Shown piece by piece: positions 26,179 through 35,017 of a stretch of 64,000 nt of DNA. The stretch is from Myxococcus landrumus (GTDB lineage Bacteria; Myxococcota; Myxococcia; Myxococcales; Myxococcaceae). A program made the translations under genes and the position numbers. The stretch is taken from NCBI RefSeq assembly GCF_017301635.1, contig NZ_CP071091.1:2244001-2308000 (forward strand). The letters are read 5' to 3'. Numbering within the stretch: the stretch's first letter is position 1; each line of letters begins with the position of its first letter. The notes below the pieces were generated by a model that made no database searches, was not told the DNA's origin, and saw only the letters and a list, made by a program, of their open reading frames with translations.

Positions 26179-28338
26179 CTACCAGATCTTCACGCGCTGC
26201 TCGGGCGGCAGCCAGCCCGCATCACCCTGCTTCACGCCGAACGCCTCGTAGAACTCCGGCATGTTCCGCACCACACCATTCACCCGGTACATCGGCGGCG
26301 AGTGGCTGTCGGTGAGGAGCAGCTGGCGCATGGTTTCGTCGCGGTACAGGCCGCGCCACACCTGGGCCCAGCCCAGGAAGAAGCGCTGCGCCCCCGTGAA
26401 GCCCGCGATGGAGGGCGCCTGCTGGCCCTTCAGCGACAGGTTGTAGGCCTGGTAGGCCACGGTGAGACCGCTCAGGTCGCCGATGTTCTCGCCCAGCGTC
26501 AGCTCGCCGTTGACCTTCATCGACTCCAGCGGGCTGAAGCCCGAGTACTGCGCCACCAGCACGGAGGTGCGGCTCTCGAAGCCCTTCTTGTCCTCGTCCG
26601 TCCACCAGTTGCGCAGGTTGCCGTCGCCGTCCGAGCGGCTGCCCTGGTCGTCGAAGCCGTGGCTGATTTCGTGGCCGATGACGCCGCCGATGGCGCCGTA
26701 GTTCGTCGCGTCGTCCGCCTCCGGGTTGAAGAACGGCGGCTGGAGGATGGCGGCCGGGAAGACAATCTCGTTCATCGTCGGGCTGTAGTAGGCATTCACC
26801 AGCTGCGGCGTCATCCCCCACTCATCACGGTCGATGGGCTTGCCCAGCTTGTTCACCATGCGCTGGAACTCGAAGGCGTCGCTGCGGCGCATGTTGCCGA
26901 CCAGGTCCGTGGCGACAATCTGCAGCTTCGAGTAGTCCCGCCACTTGTCCGGGTAGCCAATCTTCACGTTGAACTTGGCGAGCTTGTCCTGAGCCTGCGC
27001 CTTGGTCGTCGCGCTCATCCAGGGCAGCCCGTCGATGCCCACGCGGAAGGCCTCGCGCAGGTTGCTGACCAGCACCTTCATGCGCTCCTTCGACGCGGGG
27101 CTGAAGTGACGCTCCACGTAGAGCTGGCCCACGGCCTCACCCAGCGCCTCGTCCACGGAGGCCACGCCACGCTTCCAGCGCGGACGGTTCTCCTGCAGGC
27201 CCTGCAGCGTCTTGCCGTTGAACTCGAACGAGGCCTGCTCGAAGGCGCTCGACAGGAGGGGCGCGCGGGCGGACACGACCTTGAACGCGAGGTACTGCTT
27301 GATCACCGGCACCGGCGTCGTGTCGATGATTCCCGCCAGCGACTCGAAGAAGTCCGGCTGGCGAACGATGATGGCGGGCGTCGACTGGGCTCCGGCGGCC
27401 TTGAAGAAGCGCCCCCACGGGAAGCCCTTGGACAGCGTCTCCAGCTCCGCGATGCTCTTGAGGTTGTACGTGGCCTCGCGGTCCCGGCTCTTCACGCGGG
27501 TCCAGCTCTTGTCGGCCAGCGCCGTCTCGAACGCGAGGATGTCCTGGGCCGCCTTCTTCGCGTCCTTCTCACCGGCCAGCGTGAGGAGCTTCTCGATGTA
27601 CGCGACGTACGCGGCGCGGATCTCGACGAACTTGGGCTCCTGGTTGGAGTAGTAGTCCTTGTCCGGCAGGCCCAGTCCGCCCTGGCTGAAGTAGGCGATG
27701 TAGCGCGTGGCCTGCTTCTGGTCCTGGCCCACGAACAGGCTGAAGGGCGTCTGGACGCCGTCGCGCTGGAGCTCCGCGAAGAGCTCCGGGAGCTGGTCCT
27801 TGCTCTTCAGCTTCCGCACCCGCGACAGCTCACCGGCGATGGGCTTGAGGCCCAGCGACTCGATGCGCTTCGTGTCCATGAAGCTGTTGTAGAGGTCACC
27901 CACCTTCTGCGGCGTGGTACCGGCCTTGCGGTCCTTCGCGGCGGCGGCCTCCTCGATGATGGTGCGCAGCGCCAGCTCGGCCTTGTCCGCCAGCTCGATG
28001 AACGTGCCGTAGCGCGCGCGGTCCGCGGGGATGGGCGTGGTCTTCAGCCAGGTCCCGTTGACGAACTGGTAGAAGTCATCCTGCGGGCGGACCGAGGCAT
28101 CCAGGTTCTTCAGCTCGACGCCCAGCGCGCGGACCGCCTCCGCGGACAGGGACTCCGCGACGGGAACGGACCACGGCGCGGGGGCCGGAGCGGCCTGCGC
28201 GACGGGAGCAGCCTCGGCCGCGGGCGGCGTCTCGGGGGTGGGAGCGGGCTGCGGCGAGCTGGCGCAGCCCGTCAGCAGCAGGGTGCCAAGGGCATGGGTG
28301 GCCCAGGCGCGGTGGGCAAGGAACTTCTTGGGGCTCAT
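26179..28338 (-). CDS. M13-family metallopeptidase lipoprotein (PepO/neprilysin-like)
   Basis: A 719-aa zinc endopeptidase. The lipobox near residue 25 (LLTGC) shows it is lipid-anchored. After a Pro/Ala linker come the peptidase M13 N domain (about 70-450) and the catalytic domain, with zinc motif VIGHEISHGFDD and the third ligand in ENIGDLSGL. A conserved MNEIVFPAAILQPPFF and the terminal KIW typical of M13 are present. It should degrade extracytoplasmic peptides. Length is standard. It is read in the same direction as the large C45-like gene upstream (about 165 bases apart). Confidence 0.93.
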   Translation of the reverse strand: MSPKKFLAHRAWATHALGTLLLTGCASSPQPAPTPETPPAAEAAPVAQAAPAPAPWSVPVAESLSAEAVRALGVELKNLDASVRPQDDFYQFVNGTWLKTTPIPADRARYGTFIELADKAELALRTIIEEAAAAKDRKAGTTPQKVGDLYNSFMDTKRIESLGLKPIAGELSRVRKLKSKDQLPELFAELQRDGVQTPFSLFVGQDQKQATRYIAYFSQGGLGLPDKDYYSNQEPKFVEIRAAYVAYIEKLLTLAGEKDAKKAAQDILAFETALADKSWTRVKSRDREATYNLKSIAELETLSKGFPWGRFFKAAGAQSTPAIIVRQPDFFESLAGIIDTTPVPVIKQYLAFKVVSARAPLLSSAFEQASFEFNGKTLQGLQENRPRWKRGVASVDEALGEAVGQLYVERHFSPASKERMKVLVSNLREAFRVGIDGLPWMSATTKAQAQDKLAKFNVKIGYPDKWRDYSKLQIVATDLVGNMRRSDAFEFQRMVNKLGKPIDRDEWGMTPQLVNAYYSPTMNEIVFPAAILQPPFFNPEADDATNYGAIGGVIGHEISHGFDDQGSRSDGDGNLRNWWTDEDKKGFESRTSVLVAQYSGFSPLESMKVNGELTLGENIGDLSGLTVAYQAYNLSLKGQQAPSIAGFTGAQRFFLGWAQVWRGLYRDETMRQLLLTDSHSPPMYRVNGVVRNMPEFYEAFGVKQGDAGWLPPEQRVKIW

Positions 28339-28503
28339 GAGGCTCCGGGGGACAGAGAGACGGGGGATGCTGCCGGACCCGAATGGCCGTCGTCCATCCG
28401 GGCGGGCGGGAAAAACAGCCGCGCCCCCGTCCTATTCCTCCGAAGTGCGCCGGGAACTCTTGCCAATTCGAGGAAAGAGCCTCCCGGCGCAACGCCCGAG
28501 GGG

Positions 28504-31500
28504 TCAGCGCTGGCCCATCACCGGCGCGGGGACGGACGGCGCCGGAGCCGGCGCGGTGGGGGCCACGGGCGCGGGAGCCGGGACCACCGTCACGTCCTGC
28601 GACAGGGCCTCCAGGTCATGGAAGCCCTTGCTCGTCACCTCGCCGCCCTTGAACTGGGCCCAGCCGCGCAAGTCCCTGCGGTAGGTCCGCGTCATGTTCC
28701 AGAGCTGGAGGCCGCTGTTCGCGACGAAGAGGTACAGGGTCCGCTTGGCGTTCCACGGGTTGGGCAGCGCCATCGCGATGCCGTCATCCGGGCGGCCGTA
28801 GGTCTTCCCCTGCCAGCGGAAGTAGCGCCGGCCCAGCTCCACCGGGAGCTTCTTCTCCTGCGCCAGGCGGGCCAGCAGCGCGTTGTCCTCGGCGCCGCCG
28901 AAGACCATCAGGTCGCGGTCGGCGAGCTGCGCGTCCGTCACCTCGAAGTCGGGGGCCACGGGGACCAGGCGCTCGGTGAAGATGTCGGCGAGCGTCTCGC
29001 GGTAGCCGAGCACCAACGTGCGCATGGACTCCGTCTGCCGGGCGGTGCCGTGCACCATGAGCAGCCGCTCCCAGGCATCCGTCTGGTTGGAGAGCACCTG
29101 GAAGCGCTCGCGCGGCACGGGCACATCATTGCCCGGGTTGAACACCACGCGCACCGGGGCCTCTTGCGTGCGCAGGACGAAGGTCTCGCTCGCCGTGCCC
29201 TTCACTTCCACGCGCTCCAGGGTGGAGCCCTTGGCGGTGCGCACCTCGACCAGCGTGACGAAGTGCCAGGGCTTCGGGCCCGGCTGCTCCACCTTGAGCG
29301 TCACCTCGTAGCCGTCCTTCACCTGCGCGGCGGTGGCGCGGATGCGCGGCTGGGGCAGGCCCGTGCGCTCCAGCCACTGCGAGAGGAACGGGCCCACGTC
29401 CTTGCCCGAGGCCTCCTGCGCGGTGCGCTTGAAGTCCGCCGTGGTGACGTTCTTGTTCGCGTAGCGCGTGTGGACGGCGTTCATCACCTTGGAGAAGTCC
29501 GCGTTGCCCAGGAGCAGCCGGAGCTGGTGCAGCGCGAAGGTGCCCTTGATGCGAGGCACCAGGTACGTGCCATAGCGGCCGTAGTCCGTCTTCGAGGCGG
29601 CGGGCGCCACGTCCGCCTCGCGCGTGGTGGTGAAGAGGTAGCGGTCATTGAGCTCCGCGAGCGCGTCGCGCTGCTGCTCGAAGGCCTTGTCCAGCTTGTC
29701 CTCGTGGCCGGACACGTCGCGCACGAGCCGCCAGTACCCGGCCGTCCCGCTGACGAGCCAGTTGTCTCCGTCCGTCGTGGGGAACAGCGTGTTGGCCCAC
29801 AGGAGCGACTTGTCGAAGGAGACCGCGTCCTTCACCTTGGCGAAGTCCTGCGTGAGGGCCTTGGGCTCCTCGGACGGCTTCCAGGACTTGCGCGCCTCCT
29901 TCAGCCGGTGGGAGACGGAGATGGGGTTGAACGTCGTGTAACCGAGTGACAGGTGCGGCGTGGCGCCGGGCAGGTCCGGCATGAAGCGGCTGCCAATCAT
30001 CTTCTCGCGCAGCGTCGTCTTGCCGTAGTGGGCGAGGAACATCAGCTTCTCGGCCATCTCGGACGTGGTGACCTTGCCGTCACAGGCGTGCGGACGATTG
30101 ATGGGGCTGGAGGCCATCATCCGGATGGCGGAGTCCAGGTCGAAGCCCTTCTTGCCGAAGCGCTCGTAGTACTCCCAGAAGGCGATGTCCCGGTTCCAGG
30201 TGTTGAAGGCCAGGTCCGCGGGGGCGTTGTCCGGATTGGAGACAGACTCCTTGCGGACCTCGAGGTCGCGGTTGTTGTTGTTGGCCCAGATGAAGTCCTT
30301 GAGGTTGCCCGGCGTGTCGGAGGCGTTGCCCTTGCTGCCTGTGCGCCACAGGCGCGTCTTCTTCGTGCCGAGCAGGAGGCAGGCCCCCTCATCCGTCTTC
30401 GCGTCCGCGAGCGTCCAGTCGTTCGTGTACAGGCCGTTGTTGTTCTCCTTCATGATGCGCGCGACGTCGTCGATGGAGTTCGCGTACTGGGCGGCCTTGC
30501 GGATGCGGTTGGACTGCGGCGTGCCGTTGATGTCGAACGGCGTCTGCCCCACCGTCGTCTCGCCAATGACGATGCCCGCGGAGTTGATGAACCAGTCCGC
30601 GCCGCTGTGGATGCCGCCCGGGAAGGTCTGCATCACGAAGCGATTGCCGCGCGTCGGCTGCACGTCGAGCATCACGTCCCAGTGGACGCCCGTGTAGCCG
30701 TCCCACATGAAGATTTGACCGATGATGGCGCGGCCGTCCTTCGTCGCGGACTTGGTGGCGACGAAGGAGGAGCAGTGGTCGCCCTTCCCTCCTCGCTCGG
30801 CCTCTTCATCCGCCTTGAGAAAGGTGCGGCCGGACAGTGACGTGGCAGTGGCGCGGTTGGCCTCCTCGAGCTGGCCCGAGTCCACGGCCGTGTTGAGCGT
30901 GACGATGTCGAGCACATCGAGGTCGCGGCCCTTGAACTTCGCCCCACCCTTGTTGGCGCCGTCCGCGATGCCCTTCATCTCCTCGAGGTACTCGGCGTCG
31001 AACTTGCGCAGGAAGAGCGAGTCGGCCAGGAGCCGCTTGTGGTTCCAGCCCTTGGATGCGTCGGCACTGTCGGCCCGGACGCCGAGCTTCTCCATGTAGC
31101 GGACGATCTCCTGCGACACGAGCTCGCCAAACTGGAGGCCTCGCTCGTAGGGCTCGCCCTCGATGTGGACGTAGATCCACCCGCCGTCGTCGTAGCGGAA
31201 GCCCTTGCCCGCCCAGCGCACGGACTCGAGCGGGACGTAGGCGGTGATGTCTTCGACGGGCTCGAGGCGGACGTCGTCGAACCAGGCGGAGCCGGTGGCC
31301 TTGCCGTTGCGGCCCAGGTGGAGCTGGACGTTGTCCGAGGACTGGGTGGCGAAGAAGAGGACGGAGGCGCGAGCGCCGGCGTCGCCGCTCGAGACGGGGG
31401 CGCAGTTGGTGAAGGGGAAGCTCTTCATCGACAGACAGGCGCCGTGGGCCGTGGGGTAGCGGGCCTGCGGGTCCACCTGCACGCCCTGGGTCTTCACCCA

Positions 31501-31818
31501 GGCGCTCAGGCGGTAGAGCTGGCCGACCTGGAGCTTGAGGACGGAGGACTCGGCGGTCGTCTCACCGCCGACTTGCGGATTGGCGATGAGCAGGCCGCGC
31601 GAGCCTTCGACCTTGCCTTCGGCGCTGGAGCTCACCTTGCCAGGGCCTGTCGAGGTCCAGAACGCGGGCACGGCGGAGGAGCCTCCCGCGACCTCGAAGC
31701 CTCCGTTGGGGACGACTGAGGAATTGGCGGGGGCGGCCCATGCGGAGGCCCCCGTGAGCACGCTCGCGCAGAGCACGAGCGCACCGAGTCGCTTCGACGT
31801 CAGGAGGAAGGCGGTCAT
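28504..31818 (-). CDS. large secreted C45/phospholipase-B-like hydrolase with peptidase-M1-like C-terminus
   Basis: A 1104-aa exported protein with signal peptide MTAFLLTSKRLGALVLCASV. Residues about 25-180 form a carbohydrate-binding-like beta sandwich (GSAWFDDVRLEP). Residues about 185-600 match the C45/phospholipase-B-like fold, an N-terminal-nucleophile hydrolase. The likely nucleophile is the Cys in GDHCSSFVATKSATKDG, with GQIFMWDGYTG following. The last 450 residues include a segment like the C-terminal domain of M1 peptidases (QLRLLLGNADFSKVMNAVH, PFLSQWLERTGLPQP) but no HExxH. The protein ends in a Pro/Ala-rich tail. Substrate is unknown. The start at 31818 gives the signal peptide. 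Confidence 0.8.
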   Translation of the reverse strand: MTAFLLTSKRLGALVLCASVLTGASAWAAPANSSVVPNGGFEVAGGSSAVPAFWTSTGPGKVSSSAEGKVEGSRGLLIANPQVGGETTAESSVLKLQVGQLYRLSAWVKTQGVQVDPQARYPTAHGACLSMKSFPFTNCAPVSSGDAGARASVLFFATQSSDNVQLHLGRNGKATGSAWFDDVRLEPVEDITAYVPLESVRWAGKGFRYDDGGWIYVHIEGEPYERGLQFGELVSQEIVRYMEKLGVRADSADASKGWNHKRLLADSLFLRKFDAEYLEEMKGIADGANKGGAKFKGRDLDVLDIVTLNTAVDSGQLEEANRATATSLSGRTFLKADEEAERGGKGDHCSSFVATKSATKDGRAIIGQIFMWDGYTGVHWDVMLDVQPTRGNRFVMQTFPGGIHSGADWFINSAGIVIGETTVGQTPFDINGTPQSNRIRKAAQYANSIDDVARIMKENNNGLYTNDWTLADAKTDEGACLLLGTKKTRLWRTGSKGNASDTPGNLKDFIWANNNNRDLEVRKESVSNPDNAPADLAFNTWNRDIAFWEYYERFGKKGFDLDSAIRMMASSPINRPHACDGKVTTSEMAEKLMFLAHYGKTTLREKMIGSRFMPDLPGATPHLSLGYTTFNPISVSHRLKEARKSWKPSEEPKALTQDFAKVKDAVSFDKSLLWANTLFPTTDGDNWLVSGTAGYWRLVRDVSGHEDKLDKAFEQQRDALAELNDRYLFTTTREADVAPAASKTDYGRYGTYLVPRIKGTFALHQLRLLLGNADFSKVMNAVHTRYANKNVTTADFKRTAQEASGKDVGPFLSQWLERTGLPQPRIRATAAQVKDGYEVTLKVEQPGPKPWHFVTLVEVRTAKGSTLERVEVKGTASETFVLRTQEAPVRVVFNPGNDVPVPRERFQVLSNQTDAWERLLMVHGTARQTESMRTLVLGYRETLADIFTERLVPVAPDFEVTDAQLADRDLMVFGGAEDNALLARLAQEKKLPVELGRRYFRWQGKTYGRPDDGIAMALPNPWNAKRTLYLFVANSGLQLWNMTRTYRRDLRGWAQFKGGEVTSKGFHDLEALSQDVTVVPAPAPVAPTAPAPAPSVPAPVMGQR

Positions 31819-31962
31819 GTTGTTCCCGTCCCGGGCACGCGGGGGAGTGGCTCGGGCAATCGGGCCGCATGACACTTCCGCCTGTTGCGAGCGTCAACCC
31901 TCCAGGTCACCTGGAGCGGACATGACGCGAGGCGACGATGGCGGGAGGTGGGCTTCGTCCCA

Positions 31963-32913
31963 TCAACGGAACACCTGGCCCGACACGCGGAGGATGCCGC
32001 GAAGGGCGCGTCGCACCGCGTCCACTCGCCTGGACTCCACCCAGGGCGGCTCCACCGGAGCGTCCCAGTCGAAGACGCGCAGGCGCGAGAGGAAGCCCTG
32101 CTTCACGCAGCCCTCCAGGCTGAAGACGTGCAGGTCATGCGTCCAGCGCACGGCCAGACGCAGGTCGCGCGAGAGCTCCGTCCAGTCCAGGGGGGATGAC
32201 GCGAGGACACCGGGCAGCTCCACACCGCCGCCCGTGCTGCCCACGGCGAGGGCTCCGGTTCCGGGGGCGTAGCTCCACAGGAGCGCGGGGCCTCGGGGGC
32301 GCACGAAGCTGGTGTAGAGCATCAGGACCTCGCGGTCCGCGGGGACGTCCAGGACGCCTGCGACGCGGCGCAGGAGCGAAGAGCGGGCCTGACGTTCGTC
32401 CACGATGAGGGGGAACTGGTAGGCGTCGACGCGGTAGCCATCGGCGCGGATGCGCTCGACGAGGGCGTGGTATCCGGCGCGGGCTTCGCGGGTGCGGCCG
32501 CCTCGGAGGATGAAGCGGGCGAGCATTCCGGGGAGGCTGCGCAGGGGGGATTCGGCCCAGGCGCGGAGCTCCTGGATATCGGGCTCGATGTCGAGGCCCA
32601 CGCCGGCCCACTGGAGTTCCTGCTCGGCGGTCCAGGTCCTGAAGGCTTCGTAGCGTGCGCGGGCCTGGAGGACGTTGCCGGCGTGGAACCAGTAGCCCTG
32701 GTCCACGGGGAGCAGGAGCCACGCGGTGACGGGGATGTTCTCGCGGTTCAAGCGGCGCACGACTTCGGCGCGCTCGGGGCTGAAGTCGAGCAGGCCGAGG
32801 CTCACTCCGGCGCGGAGTGCTTGGAGATCCTCGACGACACCACGAGTGTCGAACAGTTCGACAAGGGGCTGCGGGGACAGCTCGCAAAAGAAGGTCAGGA
32901 AGTTGGGTTTCAT
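31963..32913 (-). CDS. hypothetical protein with TIM-barrel-like GLDIEPD motif
   Basis: A 316-aa cytoplasmic protein without a signal peptide (start MKPNFLTFFCEL). The middle has VGLDIEPDIQELRAWAES, a DxE arrangement at the end of a strand as in glycosidase and related (beta/alpha)8 barrels. VTAWLLLPVDQGYWF upstream and VDAYQFPLIVDE downstream fit alternating strands. I do not recognise the family, and the enzyme idea is inference. The start at 32913 is chosen because residues before it are Arg-rich and non-conserved in character. Divergent from the VOC gene, 59 bases apart. Confidence 0.6.
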   Translation of the reverse strand: MKPNFLTFFCELSPQPLVELFDTRGVVEDLQALRAGVSLGLLDFSPERAEVVRRLNRENIPVTAWLLLPVDQGYWFHAGNVLQARARYEAFRTWTAEQELQWAGVGLDIEPDIQELRAWAESPLRSLPGMLARFILRGGRTREARAGYHALVERIRADGYRVDAYQFPLIVDERQARSSLLRRVAGVLDVPADREVLMLYTSFVRPRGPALLWSYAPGTGALAVGSTGGGVELPGVLASSPLDWTELSRDLRLAVRWTHDLHVFSLEGCVKQGFLSRLRVFDWDAPVEPPWVESRRVDAVRRALRGILRVSGQVFR

Positions 32914-32972
32914 GGCAGCTTCGCGCCTCCGTACATACCCCCATAGGGGCACATTCTCTTGCGAGGCGCACC

Positions 32973-33383
32973 ATGGAATTCCACCGAGGCCGGCTGTTCG
33001 ACCACGTCCACCTGCGGGTCAAGGACCTGGAGGTGAGCAAGAAGTTCTACCAGGCGATCATGGACGTGCTGGGAGTACCCATGGGCACGGTGGGACCTGG
33101 CACGTTCTACGCGGACGAACTCTTCGTGACGCCCGCGGATCCGGGAGCACCGAGTGGGCGCGGTGTCCACCTGGCGTTCCAGGCGAAGGACCGTGAGACG
33201 GTCCACCGTGTCTACGAGGCGGCGCTCAAGGCCGGGGGCAAGGACAACGGCGGACCTGGGGAACGGAAGTACCACCCGGGTTACTACGCCGCGTTCTTCT
33301 TCGACCCGGACGGAAACAACATCGAGGCCGTCTACCACGGCTCCGGCAAGCGCTCCGCGGACTCCGTGGTCATCGTCGCGTAG
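32973..33383 (+). CDS. glyoxalase/bleomycin-resistance (VOC) family protein
   Basis: A 136-aa vicinal-oxygen-chelate protein. The first beta-alpha-beta unit reads LFDHVHLRVKDLEVSKKFYQ, with a metal-binding His; the second ends FFFDPDGNNIEAVYHG, with the metal-binding Glu and the family DPDGN turn. It is probably a metal-dependent lyase, dioxygenase or resistance protein; the substrate is unknown. GAGG 6 bases before the ATG at 32973 supports this start over the longer frame from 32817. It is the last clearly high-GC gene before the degraded patch. Confidence 0.85.
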   Translation: MEFHRGRLFDHVHLRVKDLEVSKKFYQAIMDVLGVPMGTVGPGTFYADELFVTPADPGAPSGRGVHLAFQAKDRETVHRVYEAALKAGGKDNGGPGERKYHPGYYAAFFFDPDGNNIEAVYHGSGKRSADSVVIVA

Positions 33384-33503
33384 TTGCGGCGCTGACAAGT
33401 AGGGCCGGGCGGTGGGGTGCAAGACATCCCACTGCTCCGAGTTTTCTCATCAGTCCCCTTCCCCGTTCGAGATGGCCACGTTAGCCTGCTTTCGCATACC
33501 CCA

Positions 33504-33992
33504 ATGCAAGGTGCGAGGCGGCCGTGGTTGTTCGTCATTCTGTGCTTTGCAGGACCGGTACTCGGCTGCGCCAGCAACCCGAATCTGCGGGTGACTTACT
33601 TCTTGAGTTATCTCTCAGACGTAAAGTCCCGGCTTGATACACGCCAGTAGAAGACATGCGAGATGCCTCGAGCCCTGTTCGACCCGACTCGCGCAGACGC
33701 GGTCATCATTGGCGGAGACCACACCCATCCCCACAATCGACAGTTCTCTCCAGGTGATTTGCGCGGTCAATGAAGACCTCTGCGCATCTTCGACAAGAAA
33801 AGCGGCCGCATCTTTCAGCGAGAGCTCTTCGTGTTCTTTCGAGAGCGCGACGACACCTGTCGAGTCTATCGCTACAACTACGTCACTCGTCTCGTGTCGG
33901 CACTCCGCGAGATGAAGTGGATCACCATTGGCCAAGCCTACGGCGACCACGGAAGCATCGAGATGTTCGGAGGGATGAGATGGCTGCCTTGA
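33504..33992 (+). pseudogene. broken lipoprotein gene with JAMM-like HTHP motif
   Basis: One reading frame (positions divisible by three) encodes a protein interrupted twice. It starts with a lipoprotein signal (MQGARRPWLFVILCFAGPVL, then GC). After TAG at 33648-33650 it reads MPRALFDPTRADAVIIGGD, then HTHPHNRQFSPGDLRGQ, a HxHP...SxxD arrangement like JAB/JAMM metalloproteases. After TGA at 33771-33773 it continues LRIFDKKSGRIFQRELFVFF, then REMKWITIGQAYGDHGSIE and FGGMRWLP, stop 33990-33992. The reading after the stops is protein-like and the base composition is lower in GC than the flanks. Most likely a decayed gene of an exported JAMM-like protein. Sequencing errors could also explain the stops. 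Confidence 0.5.
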
Positions 33993-34009
33993 ACTCGGAG
34001 AGCTACGCG

Positions 34010-34426
34010 ATGAGAGCTGCCCTTGGATTGGTGCTGGCTTCACTTCTGCCGGGATGCTCACTCCTCGGGTACCACAAGATTCCCAAAGCACCCTACGCCC
34101 CCGCGGAGGAGGCTCAGAAGGTGGTTTTTCCGAACTCCTACGAAGAGGGAGTCCATCTAGACGGGCCGACGATGGCAGCGCTGGAGGTCGCTCGAAACGA
34201 GTTCATGCCACCAGGGGCCAAGGCAATCTCAGACAATCCCAAGCTCGCCGACTGCCTTGCTCGCCGCGACGTCTACGACGTCACTGTCATCCAATCCACC
34301 GAGAATCTCTATTTCGTATCCTTCATCCCGAAGCTGGAGCGCTGTGGGCTTCAGGATGTAGTGTTGATGGACGCGGGGGCCGTTTATGCCATTGATGGGA
34401 AAGGCCGGGTGCTCAGTGTTCTCTAG
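34010..34426 (+). CDS. lipoprotein of unknown function
   Basis: A 138-aa predicted lipoprotein. From the ATG at 34010 the signal peptide is MRAALGLVLASLLPGC; an alternative ATG at 33980 has a better ribosome site (GGAGGG) but a less typical N-terminus. The mature domain contains FPNSYEEGVHLDGPTMAAL and ENLYFVSFIPKLERCGLQDV, with paired cysteines (ADCLARRD, ERCGL). The family is not recognised. It follows the broken JAMM-like gene by 17 bases and overlaps the next lipoprotein remnant. Codon usage is less GC-rich than elsewhere, which suggests acquired DNA. Confidence 0.6.
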   Translation: MRAALGLVLASLLPGCSLLGYHKIPKAPYAPAEEAQKVVFPNSYEEGVHLDGPTMAALEVARNEFMPPGAKAISDNPKLADCLARRDVYDVTVIQSTENLYFVSFIPKLERCGLQDVVLMDAGAVYAIDGKGRVLSVL

Positions 34427-35017
34427 CACCGGGCCTTCTCGCAGCCTCGCCGTTCTGTCATTGGCAGTGCTGGGATGCGCTGGCTCGAGGAGTCTGGTGA
34501 TTGTACCGCGCCAGAGCGCCCCATCGCGGAGATGAGTGGGCAGCCCACGGGGAGAACCTGCGCATTGCCAGAAGCCCCCGCGGAGCCCAACGAAAAGTCG
34601 CAGCTTCTCTTGGGCGGAGAGAGGGACAAAGCAACAGCATCCGACAACAGTACTGAGGACTGGCGCCCGACACTCTTTCGCAGTGCCCGAGACAACAACC
34701 CTTGGACATTCGACGTGATGGTGTTCTCCCTGGCACGAGAGACGCAGTGCACTGCCTTCTCATACTCTGCCTTCAGCCGAGAGGTCGCGGTCCTACGCGA
34801 TGGCCATTGGCACCTCATGGGGAACATCTACAACGCGCCGGGAACCATCCGGACGCTGCACGAATGGCACGATGATGCAGCGCTCCCGACATCCGGAGCG
34901 GAGCCTGGACGCCCATCAACGCATTGGGCGCCCAGCCAGCTCACTCCTCCGCCCCCCGAAGGTCACCGAAGGGACTTCGGTTCCCGATTACGTTCCAACC
35001 TTGGAGGCGTGCCCTGA
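34416..35017 (+). pseudogene. probable frameshifted lipoprotein gene
   Basis: A GTG at 34416, overlapping the previous gene's end, opens a lipoprotein signal (SLAVLSLAVLGCAGSRS, lipobox VLGC) that runs into a stop near 34530. A different frame, open from 34427 and with ATG 34475, carries protein-like sequence from about EMSGQPTGRTCALPEAP onward (WTFDVMVFSLARETQCTAFS, then LRDGHWHLMGNIYNAPGTI) to 35017. The simplest reading is one gene with a frameshift around 34500-34530. The end overlaps the 3' end of the DUF1266 gene. No family is recognised. Both frames could also be spurious. Confidence 0.4.

Noticed and set aside
26302..29949. 1215-codon plus-strand open frame
   Set aside because: It lies antisense to the M13 peptidase and C45-like genes, has shadow composition (Arg, His, Leu rich) and matches no family; GC-rich DNA creates such frames.
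34423..34827. 134-codon minus-strand gene
   Set aside because: It lies antisense to the lipoprotein-like frames, has no ribosome site and no recognisable pattern.
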